A DNA stretch of 64,000 nt from assembly GCF_002575655.3 (NCBI RefSeq), contig NC_053039.3:217267622-217331621 (forward strand). Direction: 5' to 3'. This DNA comes from Aegilops tauschii subsp. strangulata (lineage: Eukaryota > Streptophyta > Magnoliopsida > Poales > Poaceae). Below the pieces are notes generated by a model. The model worked only from the letters and a program-made list of their open reading frames with translations. It ran no database searches and had not been told where the DNA came from. The position numbers and the translations under genes are program-made. Positions 11,249 to 22,920 of the stretch are shown here, piece by piece; the first letter of the stretch is position 1; every line of letters starts with the position of its first letter.

Positions 11249-12147
11249 TGTTTGATTTTGGGTTCCGGCAAAACGCTCGAGGTTCGAACACTGGAGTGCG
11301 CACGAAGATCTCCCCCTCCAAAATCACGCCCCCCTCAGCCTCAGCACGATCTCAAAGCCTAGCTCGGCGAACCCGCAACACAAGAGACACGATATTTATA
11401 CTGGTTCGGGCCACTGTTGTGGTGTAATACCCTACTCTAGTGTGCTGTGGTGGATTGCCTCTTGGGCTGAGGATGAATAGTACAAGGGGAAGAACAACCT
11501 CCTGAGGTGAGGTGTTCTTGTGCTTGGTGAACTTGTGTGGGTGAGGATGGATCTGGTCTAAGGTGCAACGAGTTGAGGCTCAGTTGCCTCCTACTGTGGT
11601 GGCTAGTCCTATTTATAGAGGCCCTAGTCCTCTCCCCAAATATTGAGCGGAAAGGGAGCCAACAACGGCCAAATTCGAAGGGAGACAACTAGTACAAACT
11701 ATCCTGACTAAAGGCGGTCTTCGCCTGCCAAAGGCTCTGGTGGTGACGCCATCTTGGGCTCCACGGTGACCTCCGTCCTGCCGTCCTGCTGGTCTTGGTC
11801 TTGTTGCACCGATATGCAAAACTTTGCCTGATGCCTCGGGACTCCTAGCCTGTGCTTGCCCCTTTAGCACCAAAGAGGAAACGAGTACACCATGCGCGTT
11901 GGCGCCCGCCTGGCCTTGGTCGTCATGGCTGACGTTGTCGGAACCTCGCGAGGTTCTCTTGCCTTGATCTCTCCGCCCCTAGCAAGCCAGCCAGGTGAGG
12001 CCGCTCCCGAGGAGGTCTTGTGTCGTCCGCCTCGCGAGGGCTTTCAATGTTTGCTGGTGAAGATGGGCCGTATGGAGCCGCTGGCGGTGCCACGCCGTGG
12101 GCCGCAGGCAGGCAAGTCTGGGGACCCCCGTTCCCAGGACGTCGACA
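11249..12147 (-). repeat. Element B 5' LTR, 899 bp
   Basis: It is bounded by TG (plus strand TGTTTGATTTTGGG) and CA (GACGTCGACA). On the minus strand it starts TGTCGACGTCCTGGG. It contains TTTATACTGGTTCGGGCC and AATACCCTACTC (about 11393-11435), common in Triticeae LTRs. The bases at 11231-11248 read TTTGGCACGCCAGGTAGG on the minus strand, in the position of a primer-binding site; I cannot assign the tRNA. Confidence 0.75.
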
Positions 12148-12249
12148 CCTTCCCCAATCAATTCCCTTATATAACTAAAGCATTTCTAGACTCAACTTCG
12201 ACCAGTTTGGCTTGGTAATCCTGCAGGCAGTCAGGCTCTGAAGTCAAGC
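12148..12249 (-). other. Leader remnant and degenerate primer-binding site of element C
   Basis: TTTCTAGACTCAACTTCGACC, CCTGCAGGCAGT and GGCTCTGA align in order with TGTCTAGACTCGACTTCGGCC, CCTACAGGCAGT and GGCTCTGA at 31760-31820 in element F. The 12 bases 12235-12246 correspond to the tRNA-iMet site but end AAGTCA instead of TACCA, so the site has decayed. Confidence 0.65.
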
Positions 12250-15200
12250 TGTTAGGACCCCGATCCTAAGTCACACCGGTCTAGCATGTAACACATCATA
12301 TCACTTTGCGGCCTCACGCACGGTATTCCCACGGGTGCCACCTTACCTAGCCCGGGACCGTTTGCGCCTTTTGCCTCACTTATATGATAGTGTCGCTAGC
12401 ATCCATATGACAAAGAACCCGGGCCGACATGACTAGTCGTAAACCCAAAGTGGCACTAACTTACAGGGACAGGCATACATGACCCAACAACGAACGTGTC
12501 GGTCATCAGTGAGTGAATCCAGGCTGTAGCAGCTGGGCTAACAGGACTCCGGAGAATCCGGGCTGTAGCAGGCTAACAGGACTCCGGTAGACACCGCGTG
12601 ACATTTCCATGAAGGGACAGACACAGGAACGAAGAAGGACACATGCCGGCCAGCCTAAGTGTTCCGGAGCAGTAGCAAGCTACCATGGCTCGGTGGAAGC
12701 ACTAGGAGACATTTCCCGGTAAGAGAGGCTAACAAGGATAAACAACTAGTTGTCGTATCCCACACATACCAAGCATTTCAAATCATACACACAATATGCT
12801 CGATATGTTCAAATACAACATGGCATCGCTACAAAATTCTACAACTCAAAGTATTTATTCATTAGGCTTCGAGGAGCCAAGTATTACAAACATGGCTCTC
12901 ATGACCCAACATACAGAGCATACAAGCAACAAGCAGAGGCATAAACATGTCTGAGTACAGACAACTACAAAAGAAAAAGGCTGAGAAGCCTGACTATCTG
13001 CAAGACCCTCCCAAGGGTACAAGATCGTAGCTAAAGTAACAAGCTAAACGTCGAAGTCCACGCGGAACTATTAGTGAGACTGAAGTCTCTATGCAAAACA
13101 TAAATTAAGCAAACGTGAGTACAAATGTACCCAGCAAGACCTACATCAGAACTAGCTACATATGCATCAGTATCAACAAAGGGGGTGGTGGAGTTTAACT
13201 GCAGCAAGCCAGCTTTGACTCGGTGGCTATCCTGAACTACGACTCCAAGTAACTCTTTTGAGGTGGCGCACATGAGTCCACATATTCACCATGTCAATAC
13301 ACCACAATGGATCCGCTCCCGTCTCCCTACGAGAACGCCATCCATGACACTCACGCTTATCTTGCGAGTTTTAGAGTATCCACTTTCACTTGTCTATGAA
13401 CTGCACACGCAACCCAGAAGTCCTTTACCATGGACGCGGCTATTCGAATACATGATGTTAACCATGCAGGGGTGTACTTCTTCAAACACGCTCTCGCCAC
13501 TTACCACCATGTACACGTCGTGTTCCTCGGCAACCTTCAAGCGGAAGCCTGGCGAGGGAGTCGTCCACGACCTGACTAACCACACAAGTCACTAGTCCAG
13601 GTTTAGCGCCTATTCGGGTTCCATCCACAAGGAGATCCGGCCGGGGTGTCACTCACGGCCCCAAACGATGTGTACAGGGTTCCCAAGCCCACCAAACGGG
13701 CGGCGCTTGGTATACCCGGCCACGGTGCCTAGTCTGTCCCAAGTCCACATGTACCGGGTGCCACTTGGTAGACTACTAACACTACCTACAAACACCAGAA
13801 ACTAGTTGCAACTCCTGGACAGAGATCAGGTTGATTAATAATTCGAGAGAGCTTGGAGTGCCCAGAGCCTAATGTGTGGTAGTAACTTCATGGATGACAA
13901 ACACAAAACTCAATTCCTGAGGATGGCTTCAATGAGACAACCCACCATGTACTCCTACATGGCCTCTCACTGATACCTTTACCAAGTCGTGTTCATGCAC
14001 TTAGCTCTCAACAGTAGGACATGTTCACACCTCCAATTCATCCCCGATGAATCGGAACTGACTCAACTCTAAGCAATAGCAGGCATGACAGACAAGCATC
14101 AATGAGTAGCCACATCAGGGCTGAAACAACTCCTACTCATGCTAGTGGGTTTGATCTATTTACTTTGGCAATGACAGGTCATGTAGAGGAAAGGGGTTCA
14201 ACTACCGCAGCATGTAACAGATGAATCGTTGTTGTCCTAATGCAGTAAAAGAGAACAGGAGCGAGAGAGTGGGATTGTACCGGAATGAACAAGGGGGTTT
14301 TGCTTGCCTGGCACTTCTGAAGATGATATTACGCTTCATCGGTGTCATCGAACTCATCGTCGGAACATACGTCTACTGAGGGGGAACAACCATCGGCAAA
14401 TAAGAAAGAACGCAATCAATGAAATGCAACAATATGATGCATGATCATGACATGGCAATATGATGTGAGTTGGGCTAATGCAACAGAAAGTCATTTTTAT
14501 TGAAGTGGAATTCAAAACTAGATCAAATTCCAACTCCAAATCTATTATCAAATTTGTCCTAATCATATTTCATCCTAAACAGTGAGGTTAACTTGCTCAA
14601 ACATGCATGAAAATGGTACAGATGGATAGATTGGATTTTTTCTGATCATTTTCATATATAACTTATTTCATTTGGAGCTACGGTTGATTTTCTATGAATT
14701 TTTGAAGTTTTAACTAATTTCTGGAATTTCTGAATTATTTTCAATACAACAATTATTTACTGCGTCAGCATGACATCAACATGATGTCAGCAGGTCAATG
14801 GGGCTAGTCCAGGTCAAACCTGACCAGTAGGGCCCACTAGTCATTGACACAGAGTAAGCTACATAGGCTGACACGTGGGACCGGGTCAATGCTGACGTGG
14901 CCAAGTCAAACTGACCGGTGGGGCCACGGCCATTAGCTTAATCTAAGCAGGGAGATAACCTATGACTAATTAAGGGCATGGGGCCCATTTGTCAGTGACC
15001 TAAGGCTATTAGGTTAGCGCCTAATCTACAGTTAGGCCGACGTTTAACCGGGGTTAACTCGCCGGCGAGGTGCCGCGGCGGTGGGGTGGCTCGGAAAATG
15101 CCCACAAGGCACGACTTGAGGCGCCCTTGGGCTCTCTGGAGAAACCGTGCGACAACGCGTCGGATGGTGGTGGTTGACGAGCCTGGGGTGGCCGGAATGA

Positions 15201-16376
15201 ACGTCGGCGACGAGGTCCGCGGCGTACGGGAGGAGAATCTGGTGGGTGTGCTCGGCTCCAGGGAGTGTACTGAGTGCGCTGATCGGCTCGGACATGAGCG
15301 GCAGCAGCTGTGGCTGCGGCGGCGCCATGGCTAGCGGTGGTGTGCTCGCGGGCTCGGCGGTGAAGTTAGTTAGGGCGCGCAAACGGATGGTAGAAGAGAG
15401 GGGAAAGATGTCGGTGCTCACGGTGAACTCGCAGAGCAGGCCAGTGGGCTCGGGGAGGCGCTGACGACAGCGAATCCGTCGAAGAAGTCCGGTGGCCGTG
15501 CTCAGAGAAGACCAGTTGATGGCAGCGTTTCAGGGGCTCCCGCGGTGCGTTGCTCGGCGACGAGGAAGAGGTGGTCGAGGCGGAGCTTGTGGACAGCTTG
15601 GAGAGGCGAGGCGGTGGCGGTGGCCGCGGCAGTGCACGGAGGCGCACTCTGGTGTGCTCGGGGAAGAGAGGGGGAGGGAGCCAGAGGAGGGGAGAGAGAG
15701 CAGCGAGTGAGGGAGAGGAGAGAGGGGTCTCGGGGCGTCTCCGTGGCGTCACTAGAAGGGCCGGGGAGGGTGAAGCAGGTAGGGAGGAGGTGGCCGCATG
15801 GCGGTGCGCACACGTCGGGCACGCGCCCGTCCTCCTGGCAAGGAGGAAGACGACAGGAGGAGGTGGCCAGGTGGGCCGGGCCGCCAGCTGGGCTGCACAG
15901 GACCTGGGCCAGTCAGGTAAGGCCAGCTAACTCTCTCTCTCTCTCTCTTATTTCTGTTTTCTATTATTCTGTAAAATTTAGGGCTTTATTAAAAATACCT
16001 ATTCAGTATCAAAAATCATGAGACTGCTTGTGGCCACTGTTTGGATTATTTCCAACAGCCAACATTTCAGTTCATGAGTATTTGGACATTTAAAATAATA
16101 TATAAAATTTAAATGCCCAAATGCAAATAAGGTATGATTTAATTCAGTGACTCAATGTTGTCTGAGAAAAATGTGAACCATTTTTGACAGAGGTTCTAGA
16201 CCAAGGCAGAGATGATGAACATTTTAGAAGGTCATTTCAGGTTCATTGAAAAAGTATTTCAGTAACCCTAGTTAGATTAAGTGGTGCTGGGGTTTCTGTC
16301 ATCCCCATTTCAAGTTTCTGAGAAATTTAAACATGATGCAAACACTCTGATGCATGCACTGACTAGGGTTGTGACA
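12250..16376 (-). repeat. Element C LTR, 4.13 kb
   Basis: The left edge is TGTTAGGACCCCGATCC; the right edge is CTAGGGTTGTGACA, reading TGTCACAACCCTAG as the LTR start on the minus strand. It contains CGGCTATTCGAATA and GCAGGGGTGTAC (13437-13476), an AT-rich stretch (about 14500-14760), and a GC-rich block (about 15050-15910) open in many frames on both strands without recognisable protein. No second copy is in the window, so the ends rest on TG/CA and the flanking homologies. Confidence 0.65.
15931..15948. repeat. (CT)9 microsatellite
   Basis: Pure CT dinucleotide run at the switch from the GC-rich to the AT-rich part of element C's LTR. Confidence 0.95.
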
Positions 16377-18681
16377 ACTCACGGCTCGTGGAAATATTCC
16401 CTTAACTGGCAAAACGAATTACTTTTGATACAAAGATCATTGAAACTCTCTATACCAGCCTAAGGAAATTCACAAACGATCGTTTGAAGGGGTTCAAAGG
16501 AATGGCATACTCAGATCGAAAAGGAAACTATGGTTATAGAACAACTTGGCAAACGGGAGGTACATTCCAATTGATACCTAGGATATATCCTAGTGACTGA
16601 GTGTGCTCTCAAGAACTTGAGCCTTTCCATATTCATCAAGGTTTTACCAACATCCGTGCCGAGGATCCTAGCAACACATCATACTACCATGATGAATAAT
16701 GATGGAGGAAGCAGATGCAAAGGAAGATAACACTTTCTCAGATTTCACCATGACTGGGCCAAGGAAGCAAAATCTGGATGATCGATCGAGAGACATTTAG
16801 CACTCCACTTCTAATGTTCTCCTTGATGTGCTAGCGTAACCCATTTATAGATATGGTTTGGTATCTAGAACATCAAGAAAAAGGTCGGACTTCGGGAGCA
16901 CAAGAATCCATAAGGAGTAACTACTGGAGTAAATCCTACGAAATCCTTATGGGGAGGTGGCCAACTTCCTCAATCAAGATACTACAATAATAGGTCTTCC
17001 GGCTGGGTGTGTTGGCCACGACATCCACTTTACCGAGCATAGGGAGACCAATATTATAGTTCTTGGGCAACGTTCCACCCATCATATCTGCCTGAGATTC
17101 AAATTTGGTGTCTTTGAGACTCATCATGTATGAGAGGAAGGATTGCAACACAAATCGACGAGATGACGTTGCAAGATTCTCAGGAAATAAACTACGATAG
17201 CAAGCTCCAAAACATGAGCGGGTTCTGCTACAACATGTGAACACGCTGTCCCAGACAAGCATGACCACATAGTAGTCTTACAATAAAAATACTACCGGGT
17301 TCAGGTGGGGAACCATCATCGAGGATATCAAGGTCTTGTGCATTACCATGGATTAGCAATTAACTCCTTTTCCTAGAACAAATCAGTTGGTGGCTTGGTG
17401 TACTAGGAGATACATATGGAATGGAGGTAGCGAGCCTATCAAACCATAGCATACTTCGCACATGCATGACTGACCTAGGATGGCACCAGAGGAAACAAAA
17501 ACAATCTTTCTCGAACTCACGACGGCAACTTACACCAAATGCACGTGAATCGGAGAAAGTCACTTCTTTCATCCAACATATGCTTCATGAACAGGACATG
17601 AAAAATAATGCTTTTAGAAGTTTCCAATGCTAGCTTTAATTTTCAACATGAAACATGGAGGTGATAAAATGCTGCTGATGGGCTCAACAACAATTCATCC
17701 AAGTTTCTATATAGATGGAATTCTATAATTATATGAACAAGGTGATAGCATTGGTCAGAGCCAAAATATATAATGGTGTATGCTTGAGGAAACAACCATG
17801 AGTAAGACAACATTATGAACACCGTTGGTTCTGATTTGATTTGACGATAGCCCATACTCAAATCAAAGATTGGGAAAGACAATAGATCCAACAACTGATC
17901 ACGAGGATCAATCGATGAAGATATCATCTTTCTTCAACACACACACACACAAGGATATCCCTTAGTGATGAACTAAGTCGTACAAGCTTTCATCTTCCAA
18001 CTTTCCAAGTTGTTGTTTAGCTTAACCAACCAGTTCAGGGTATCCAACACAGAATCTTGGAGAATGGGTGGTTTAGAAGAAAACCAACATGATCACGAGC
18101 TCAACATAATAGTCAGGAAACAACCCGGTAATACCTCAGAGAAGATATTCGAAATATCACGAACCACTGATATGTTATTAAGCTCAAGAACAATCTTGCT
18201 TTCAAGGGCACGATGATATGACCAAATAAGGAAGGGATTGATATAATCCTAACTCTTGATCGAAGGGTGCACCAGGAAAAATGGACTAGGTCGCACAATC
18301 AACCTTAGGTTGATGATTCAACAACCAACACGCTAAGAATGAGATTATTGTCCATTAACTACCAAGCAACAGGGTTGCTAGGAGTATTGATTACACACAT
18401 CACGATTCACTTGTCGGCATTCCGGTTGCAACAACACAGGGATCAAGGAATGAATAATGATGGCGATGAGTATCACTGCATCAAGAATTCATAAGAGGTG
18501 GTGCAATTCCCATGACATTCTTGACATAAGGATGGTAATACTCCAGGGTAGGACAGAACAGAAGCTGGATTGGCATTTGATCTACGGAATACAACTACTT
18601 TGACCAATCCAAGAAATGGATAAGGTACTGGAGTTTGTTTCTCCTAGTCATTCTGAAGTAGAATGGCTCGACAGACCATGG
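16377..18681 (-). other. Element C interior fragment, no gag-pol
   Basis: Aligned by eye with element F: 17040-17240 with 28975-29175, and 18310-18570 with 29395-29655, both in the same order and orientation (for example TCTTGACATAAGGATGGTAATACTCC against CCTTGACATAAAAGATGGTAATACTCC, in part). A short frame at 16936-17268 on the minus strand shares the peptide FPEN.L..SSR..VL with element F. A short CA run lies at 17939-17951. The stretch stops where Copia element D begins. Confidence 0.65.
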
Positions 18682-19028
18682 TGTAAGGGCATATTTATCC
18701 CTTAGTTGTTTTGGTGATTGATGACAATGCTTTTGCGGACTAATCGTGTGCATTGAATATTTCAGATATATCATGACTTGGCACAAAGACGATTTGGTGC
18801 CCCTCAAAGACTATTGAAGACGGTGTTTCTCTACGTTTGTTTTCGGTGGATTTGAGTCGTAGGAAAGCCGTACTATTAAGAGGGGGTCCGCTTTGGAAAG
18901 GTTTGGGTGGAATCATCACGTACACGTCTACTTCATTTGCACCACCTTTCCTTTGGCACTTTGGAGCATCCTCCGTCTTTTCTTGTCTATGCAAAATGTC
19001 GTGATTGCTAAACTTGGGCATGTGGTAG

Positions 19029-19510
19029 TACTGCTCCTAGGAGCGGTCGTACCGCAGGCCCTTGCGGTAGTACCGGCTCCTGGCGCGGTAGTACCGCAAG
19101 CGCCCACGATAGTACCGCACCTCTGGTGCGGTAGTAACGTGCACTCTGGCCTAGCTCAGCATCATGCGCGGCAATAGGGGCAGATGTAATTTTTACATCC
19201 GCGCCCCGCGCGGTAGTACCGCTCCTGGCTTGCAGTACTACCGTGTCGGATTTTTGCATAGATCCCAACTCAGCGGAAGTTGCCACGGATGTATTTTTAT
19301 ATGTCCATGCCTTCCCAAAATCTGGACTATCCCTGCCTTGCGGTAGTACCGCAAGGGGGAGCAGTAGTACCGCGCCAGCGGTTCTACCACCCTCTGCCTC
19401 GTCGCATCAGGGCTGTTCTGGTTTCTGCTGCACAGACGGTAGTACCGTGGTGCCATGCGGTAGTACTGCATGGCCTTGCGGTAGTACCACGTCCCAGGCG
19501 CAGTAGTACC
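19029..19510. repeat. Dispersed palindrome array GCGGTAGTACCGC in Copia LTR
   Basis: About a dozen exact or near copies of the self-complementary 13-mer lie within 480 bases. Many are embedded in longer arms such as CTTGCGGTAGTACCGCAAG and GTGCGG...CCGCAC. Spacing is irregular and the sequence between is unrelated, so this is not a simple tandem repeat. Confidence 0.85.
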
Positions 19511-19559
19511 GTGCTGCGCAGGCTGGGTTGGTGGATAACAGTTGGATTTGTTCTCCCAC

Positions 19560-19567
19560 TATATAAA
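19560..19567 (+). promoter_or_regulatory. TATA box of element D LTR
   Basis: TATATAAA followed by GGGGTG, about 740 bases before the LTR end and just after the palindrome array, on the coding strand and upstream of gag. Transcription would begin roughly 30 bases downstream. Confidence 0.65.
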
Positions 19568-20299
19568 GGGGTGTCTTCTTCTTCGAGTTGACCACCTCAT
19601 CCACCCCAAGCTCCATTGTTGCTCAAAGCTCCATTTTCACCCGATCTCTCTCCCTAGCCAATCAAACTTGTTGATTTTCTAGGGATTGGTTGAGAAGGCC
19701 CCGATCTACACTTCCACCAAGAGAAATTTGATTCCCCCCACTAATCCCTTGCGGATCTTGTTACTCTTGAGTGTTTGAGCACCCTAGACGGTTGAGGTCA
19801 CTGCGGAGCCATATTCCATTGTGGTGAAGCTTTGTGGTGTCGTTGGGAGCCTCCAATTAAGTTGTGGAGATAGGCCCAACCTTGTTTGTAAAGGTCCGGT
19901 TGCCGCCTCCAAGGGCACCAATATGGAATCACGGCATCTCGCATTATGTGAGGGCGTGAGTAGAATATGGTGGCCCTAGTGGCTTCTTGGGGAGCATTGT
20001 GCCTCCACGCCGCTCGAACGGAGACGTACTTCCCCTCAAAAGGAAGGAACTTTGGTAACACATCCTCGTCTTCACCGGCTCCACTCTTGGTTATCTCGTG
20101 CCTTTACTTGTGCAAGCTTATTTGTGTTATATCCTTTGCTTGCTTGTGTGCTTGTTGTTGTTGCATCATATAGGTTGCTCACCTAGTTGCATATCTAGAC
20201 AACCTACTTTGATGCAAAGTTTAAATTGGTAAAGAAAAGCTAAAAATTGTTAGTTGCCTATTCACCCCCCCTCTAGTCAACTATATCGATCCTTTCAAT

Positions 20300-20311
20300 T
20301 GGTATCAGAGC
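20300..20311 (+). other. Primer-binding site of element D (tRNA-iMet type)
   Basis: TGGTATCAGAGC two bases after the LTR end TTTCA. Confidence 0.9.
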
Positions 20312-20348
20312 CTCGTCTCTTCATTAAGGACTTTGCCGTCCGAAGAGT

Positions 20349-22910
20349 ATGGTTGACACTGTAGACGGTGGGGAGGAGCACTCCGGTGTGAATCTGTTCT
20401 CGTCTACGGCCGATGGGGGAACCGCAATCTCTCGTGAGGAATTCAATGTGGCTTTGGACACATTGAAAACCTCTATGACGACCGAGGTTGAAAGCATGTT
20501 TAACAAATTCATAGAAGGGCTTAAATTATCCACCACACCGATGAAAGTGGGTGATCCCACTAACAAGGTGAAGGATGCTAACTCCAACAAGGGGGAAGCT
20601 ACTAGTGAAAAGGCTCCTTCTTCTAGTGGTAAAATTGGCACCGGCATCTTTGCCCATGTGGAACCTCCACTCGTTTATGGTGGACCGATTCCTTCCACCC
20701 ATTTAAATCATGCCGGTCCTCCCCCTAAGATTGTGAAAAATGAGGACTTTGATTCTTGGGTTTATTACTTTAAGCATCATTTAAACCATGTTAATACTAA
20801 TCTTTGGAGAATCATTGAAGAAGGTTTTTATCCGCATGACCGAAGCAACTTCACTCCTAGAGAAGCCTCGGATAATCAATTCAATGAGAATGCTCTCTTC
20901 ATCATCCCAAATTCAATTCCACCCTAAGATCATGCTCATCTCCGGCCCTTCACCATGGCCAAAGATGCATGGCGCCATGTTGTCTCGCTCTATAGGGGAA
21001 GCACAAGCATTCAACGCTCCAACTATGAAGTGGTGCAAGATGAAGCCGATGAGTTTGCAATGAAAGAGGATGAAGAACCTCGTGAGCTTTATCAGAGATT
21101 AACTACTCTCGCGGTCTCACTCCGAGATCATGGGAGCAAGGATATGGATGACAATTGGATCAAGCGCAAATTCCTCAAGGCCATGATGCCTTACCACAAG
21201 GCCATGTCCTCCGTCATTCGTCAAAGGCCGGATTTCCACACCTTGTCCTCAAGTGAGGTATTGGATGAGTTTGTCGAAATGAGTGTCTTGGACAAGACCG
21301 CCGACAATGCGGTGTTACGTTCTCAAAGAGCAAAGAAGCCCAACCTTGCGTTGAAGGCCAAGGTTAGTGTTGAATAAGAGGACGAAGAGGAAGAAGAGGA
21401 GAGCAATCTCGAAGACACAAAGTATGCTTATCATGAACACATGGCTCTTGCTTCAAGGCAATTTTGGAGTAAGAAGAGCACAAGGCCCAACTTCAACAAG
21501 AACAACTCAAGTGGCGCGAAGGTCAAGCAACGAGTGAGGACTTACTAAAATTGTGGCAATGTGAGCCACTTTGTTGCGGAATGTCCTTATGAGAAGAGGG
21601 AAGACAATGGTGGCAAGCTCATCCGAAAGGACAAGGCCAAGTCTTTCCCCAACAAGAGCAACTTCACCAAGAAGACTCCTCCCAAGGGGTTGGTAGCACA
21701 AGAAGAGTACAATGAGGATGATGATGATGATGAAGACGGTGAGTCGGTCGCCGTGGACTCCATTGCCATTGCGACAACTCCACGGGTGTCTCTCTTCGAC
21801 TCACCCAATGAGAACATCACCGCCAAGTGCCTCATGGCTAGAGCCACCAACAAGGTAACCCCCAACATCAAAACTACCATCATTAATAATCCTTATTTGA
21901 CGGATTGCATTGATGAACATGAGGGGTCTAATGTGGAGGAGAATGAATTTGAGTCTTTTATGAGTAAGCTCAAGGGTAAATCCAAGAAGCATTTCGTTGC
22001 TCTCTTGGAACAAGTTGGTGAAGCCAATGACATGAACGAGGCTCACGAAGATACCATCTCTATGATGGAGGGGCATAGTCGTGACTATGCCGATGAGATT
22101 TCGGATCTTTCCAATGCTCTTTAAGAAGAGCGCGGTCTTCGTTTGACTCTTGAGGAGTCATACAACGATGACCACGCTAAATTAAAGAAAGATCTTGATC
22201 ATGCTCTTGTTGTATCTCGTGTGCTAAACTCCGAGAAGGCCAAGCTTGGAGTTGATCTTGTTAGACTCAAAGAGGAGTTTGACTTACTTGACAAGGCTCA
22301 CAAGGTCTTGAAGGGTGCTCATGCTAGTCTCAAAGAGTCTCATGATCAACTCAAAGTAAAGCTAACCAAGGATAAAGCCACTTTTCCTCATATGGTTTTA
22401 ATTGATAATGCAAATGCTACTAACCCATGTTGTGAGCATGTGCATCTTGTTGAGGGGAATGCAAAGTTGAATAAGCAACTTGAGAAAGGCCTTGTGTCGT
22501 GCATACAAGGTGAGAAGCACCTCAATAACCTTTTGAGCAATCAAAAGGAAGTTGTGGCCAAGGAAGGGATTGGGTTCGCACCCGTGTCCAAGAACAAGAA
22601 GAAGAATGACAAGACCAAATGACCTCCTCCTCTCAAGCAAAATTTTGTGAAGGAGGGAGAGGGTGCTTCCAAGGAGAAGAAGAACAATGTGAAGGGTGGT
22701 GGTGTCAAGAAGGGCAATGCCACCCCTTCCAACAAAGCCGGCGACTTTAACCCTTCTTATGTGTTGTGTCGTGCTAGTGATGGGCATGTTTATGCCAAAT
22801 TTGTTGGTTCTCCTTATGAGTACATTGAATGGTCTATTTGGGTTCCTAAGACCCTTGTCACTAACATCAAAGGACCCATTACAAAATGGGTACCTAAAAC
22901 CAAGCATTGA
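20349..22910 (+). pseudogene. Copia gag of element D, broken by stops
   Basis: One plus-strand frame runs from MVDTVDGGEEHSGV 40 bases after the primer site to WVPKTKH, about 850 codons, with five internal stops (about 20925, 21375, 21552, 22122 and 22620). Seen in order: an N-terminal region; the capsid-like core around FDSWVYYFKHHL, LWRIIEEGFYPHD and LYQRLTTLAVSLRDHG; an acidic run; a zinc knuckle; a D/E-rich stretch; and a heptad-like coiled coil around 22150-22560. In the knuckle the first cysteine is lost and a stop sits beside it, while CGNVSHFVAEC remains. Gag would form the particle that packages element RNA in the cytoplasm. The long coiled-coil tail fits SIRE-type Copia elements. 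Confidence 0.8.
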
Positions 22911-22920
22911 TCTCTTGTAG

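Larger units (their letters stand above)
7767..12147 (-). mobile_element. Element B: decayed Tat-lineage Gypsy retrotransposon, split by element A
   Basis: One 899-bp LTR lies at the right end, followed leftwards by gag, protease, RT, RNase H and a second RNase H. The reading frame is broken by several stops and frameshifts. Integrase and the 3' LTR are absent, presumably left of element A and outside the window. The RT wording, the DGGAS protease centre and the extra RNase H place it in the Tat group. The first bases after element A, AGCAT (7767-7771), would be the target duplication of A; the left partner is outside the window. Confidence 0.8.
12148..18681 (-). mobile_element. Element C: long-LTR Gypsy remnant with internal sequence on both sides of one LTR
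   Basis: A 4.13 kb LTR (12250-16376) is flanked on the left by 100 bases that match the primer-site end of element F's interior, and on the right by 2.3 kb that match the opposite, 3'-LTR-proximal part of F's interior. A single simple insertion would not have both. The left side is cut by element B and the right side by Copia element D. No gag-pol frame is present. Confidence 0.65.
18682..20297 (+). repeat. Element D 5' LTR, about 1.6 kb
   Basis: Starts TGTAAGGGCATATTTATCCC and ends GATCCTTTCA directly before the primer site. No second copy is available to fix the start, so it could be a few bases earlier. The middle holds an array of GCGGTAGTACCGC palindromes and the second half a TATA box. 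Confidence 0.75.

Noticed and set aside
19029..19510. Repeat-spacer pattern resembling a CRISPR array
   Set aside because: Repeats are short palindromes with uneven spacing inside a Copia LTR of a plant genome, with no cas genes.
20300..20311. Sequence matching part of a methionine tRNA
   Set aside because: Only 12 bases, at the expected primer-binding position; no tRNA gene around it here or at the Gypsy elements.
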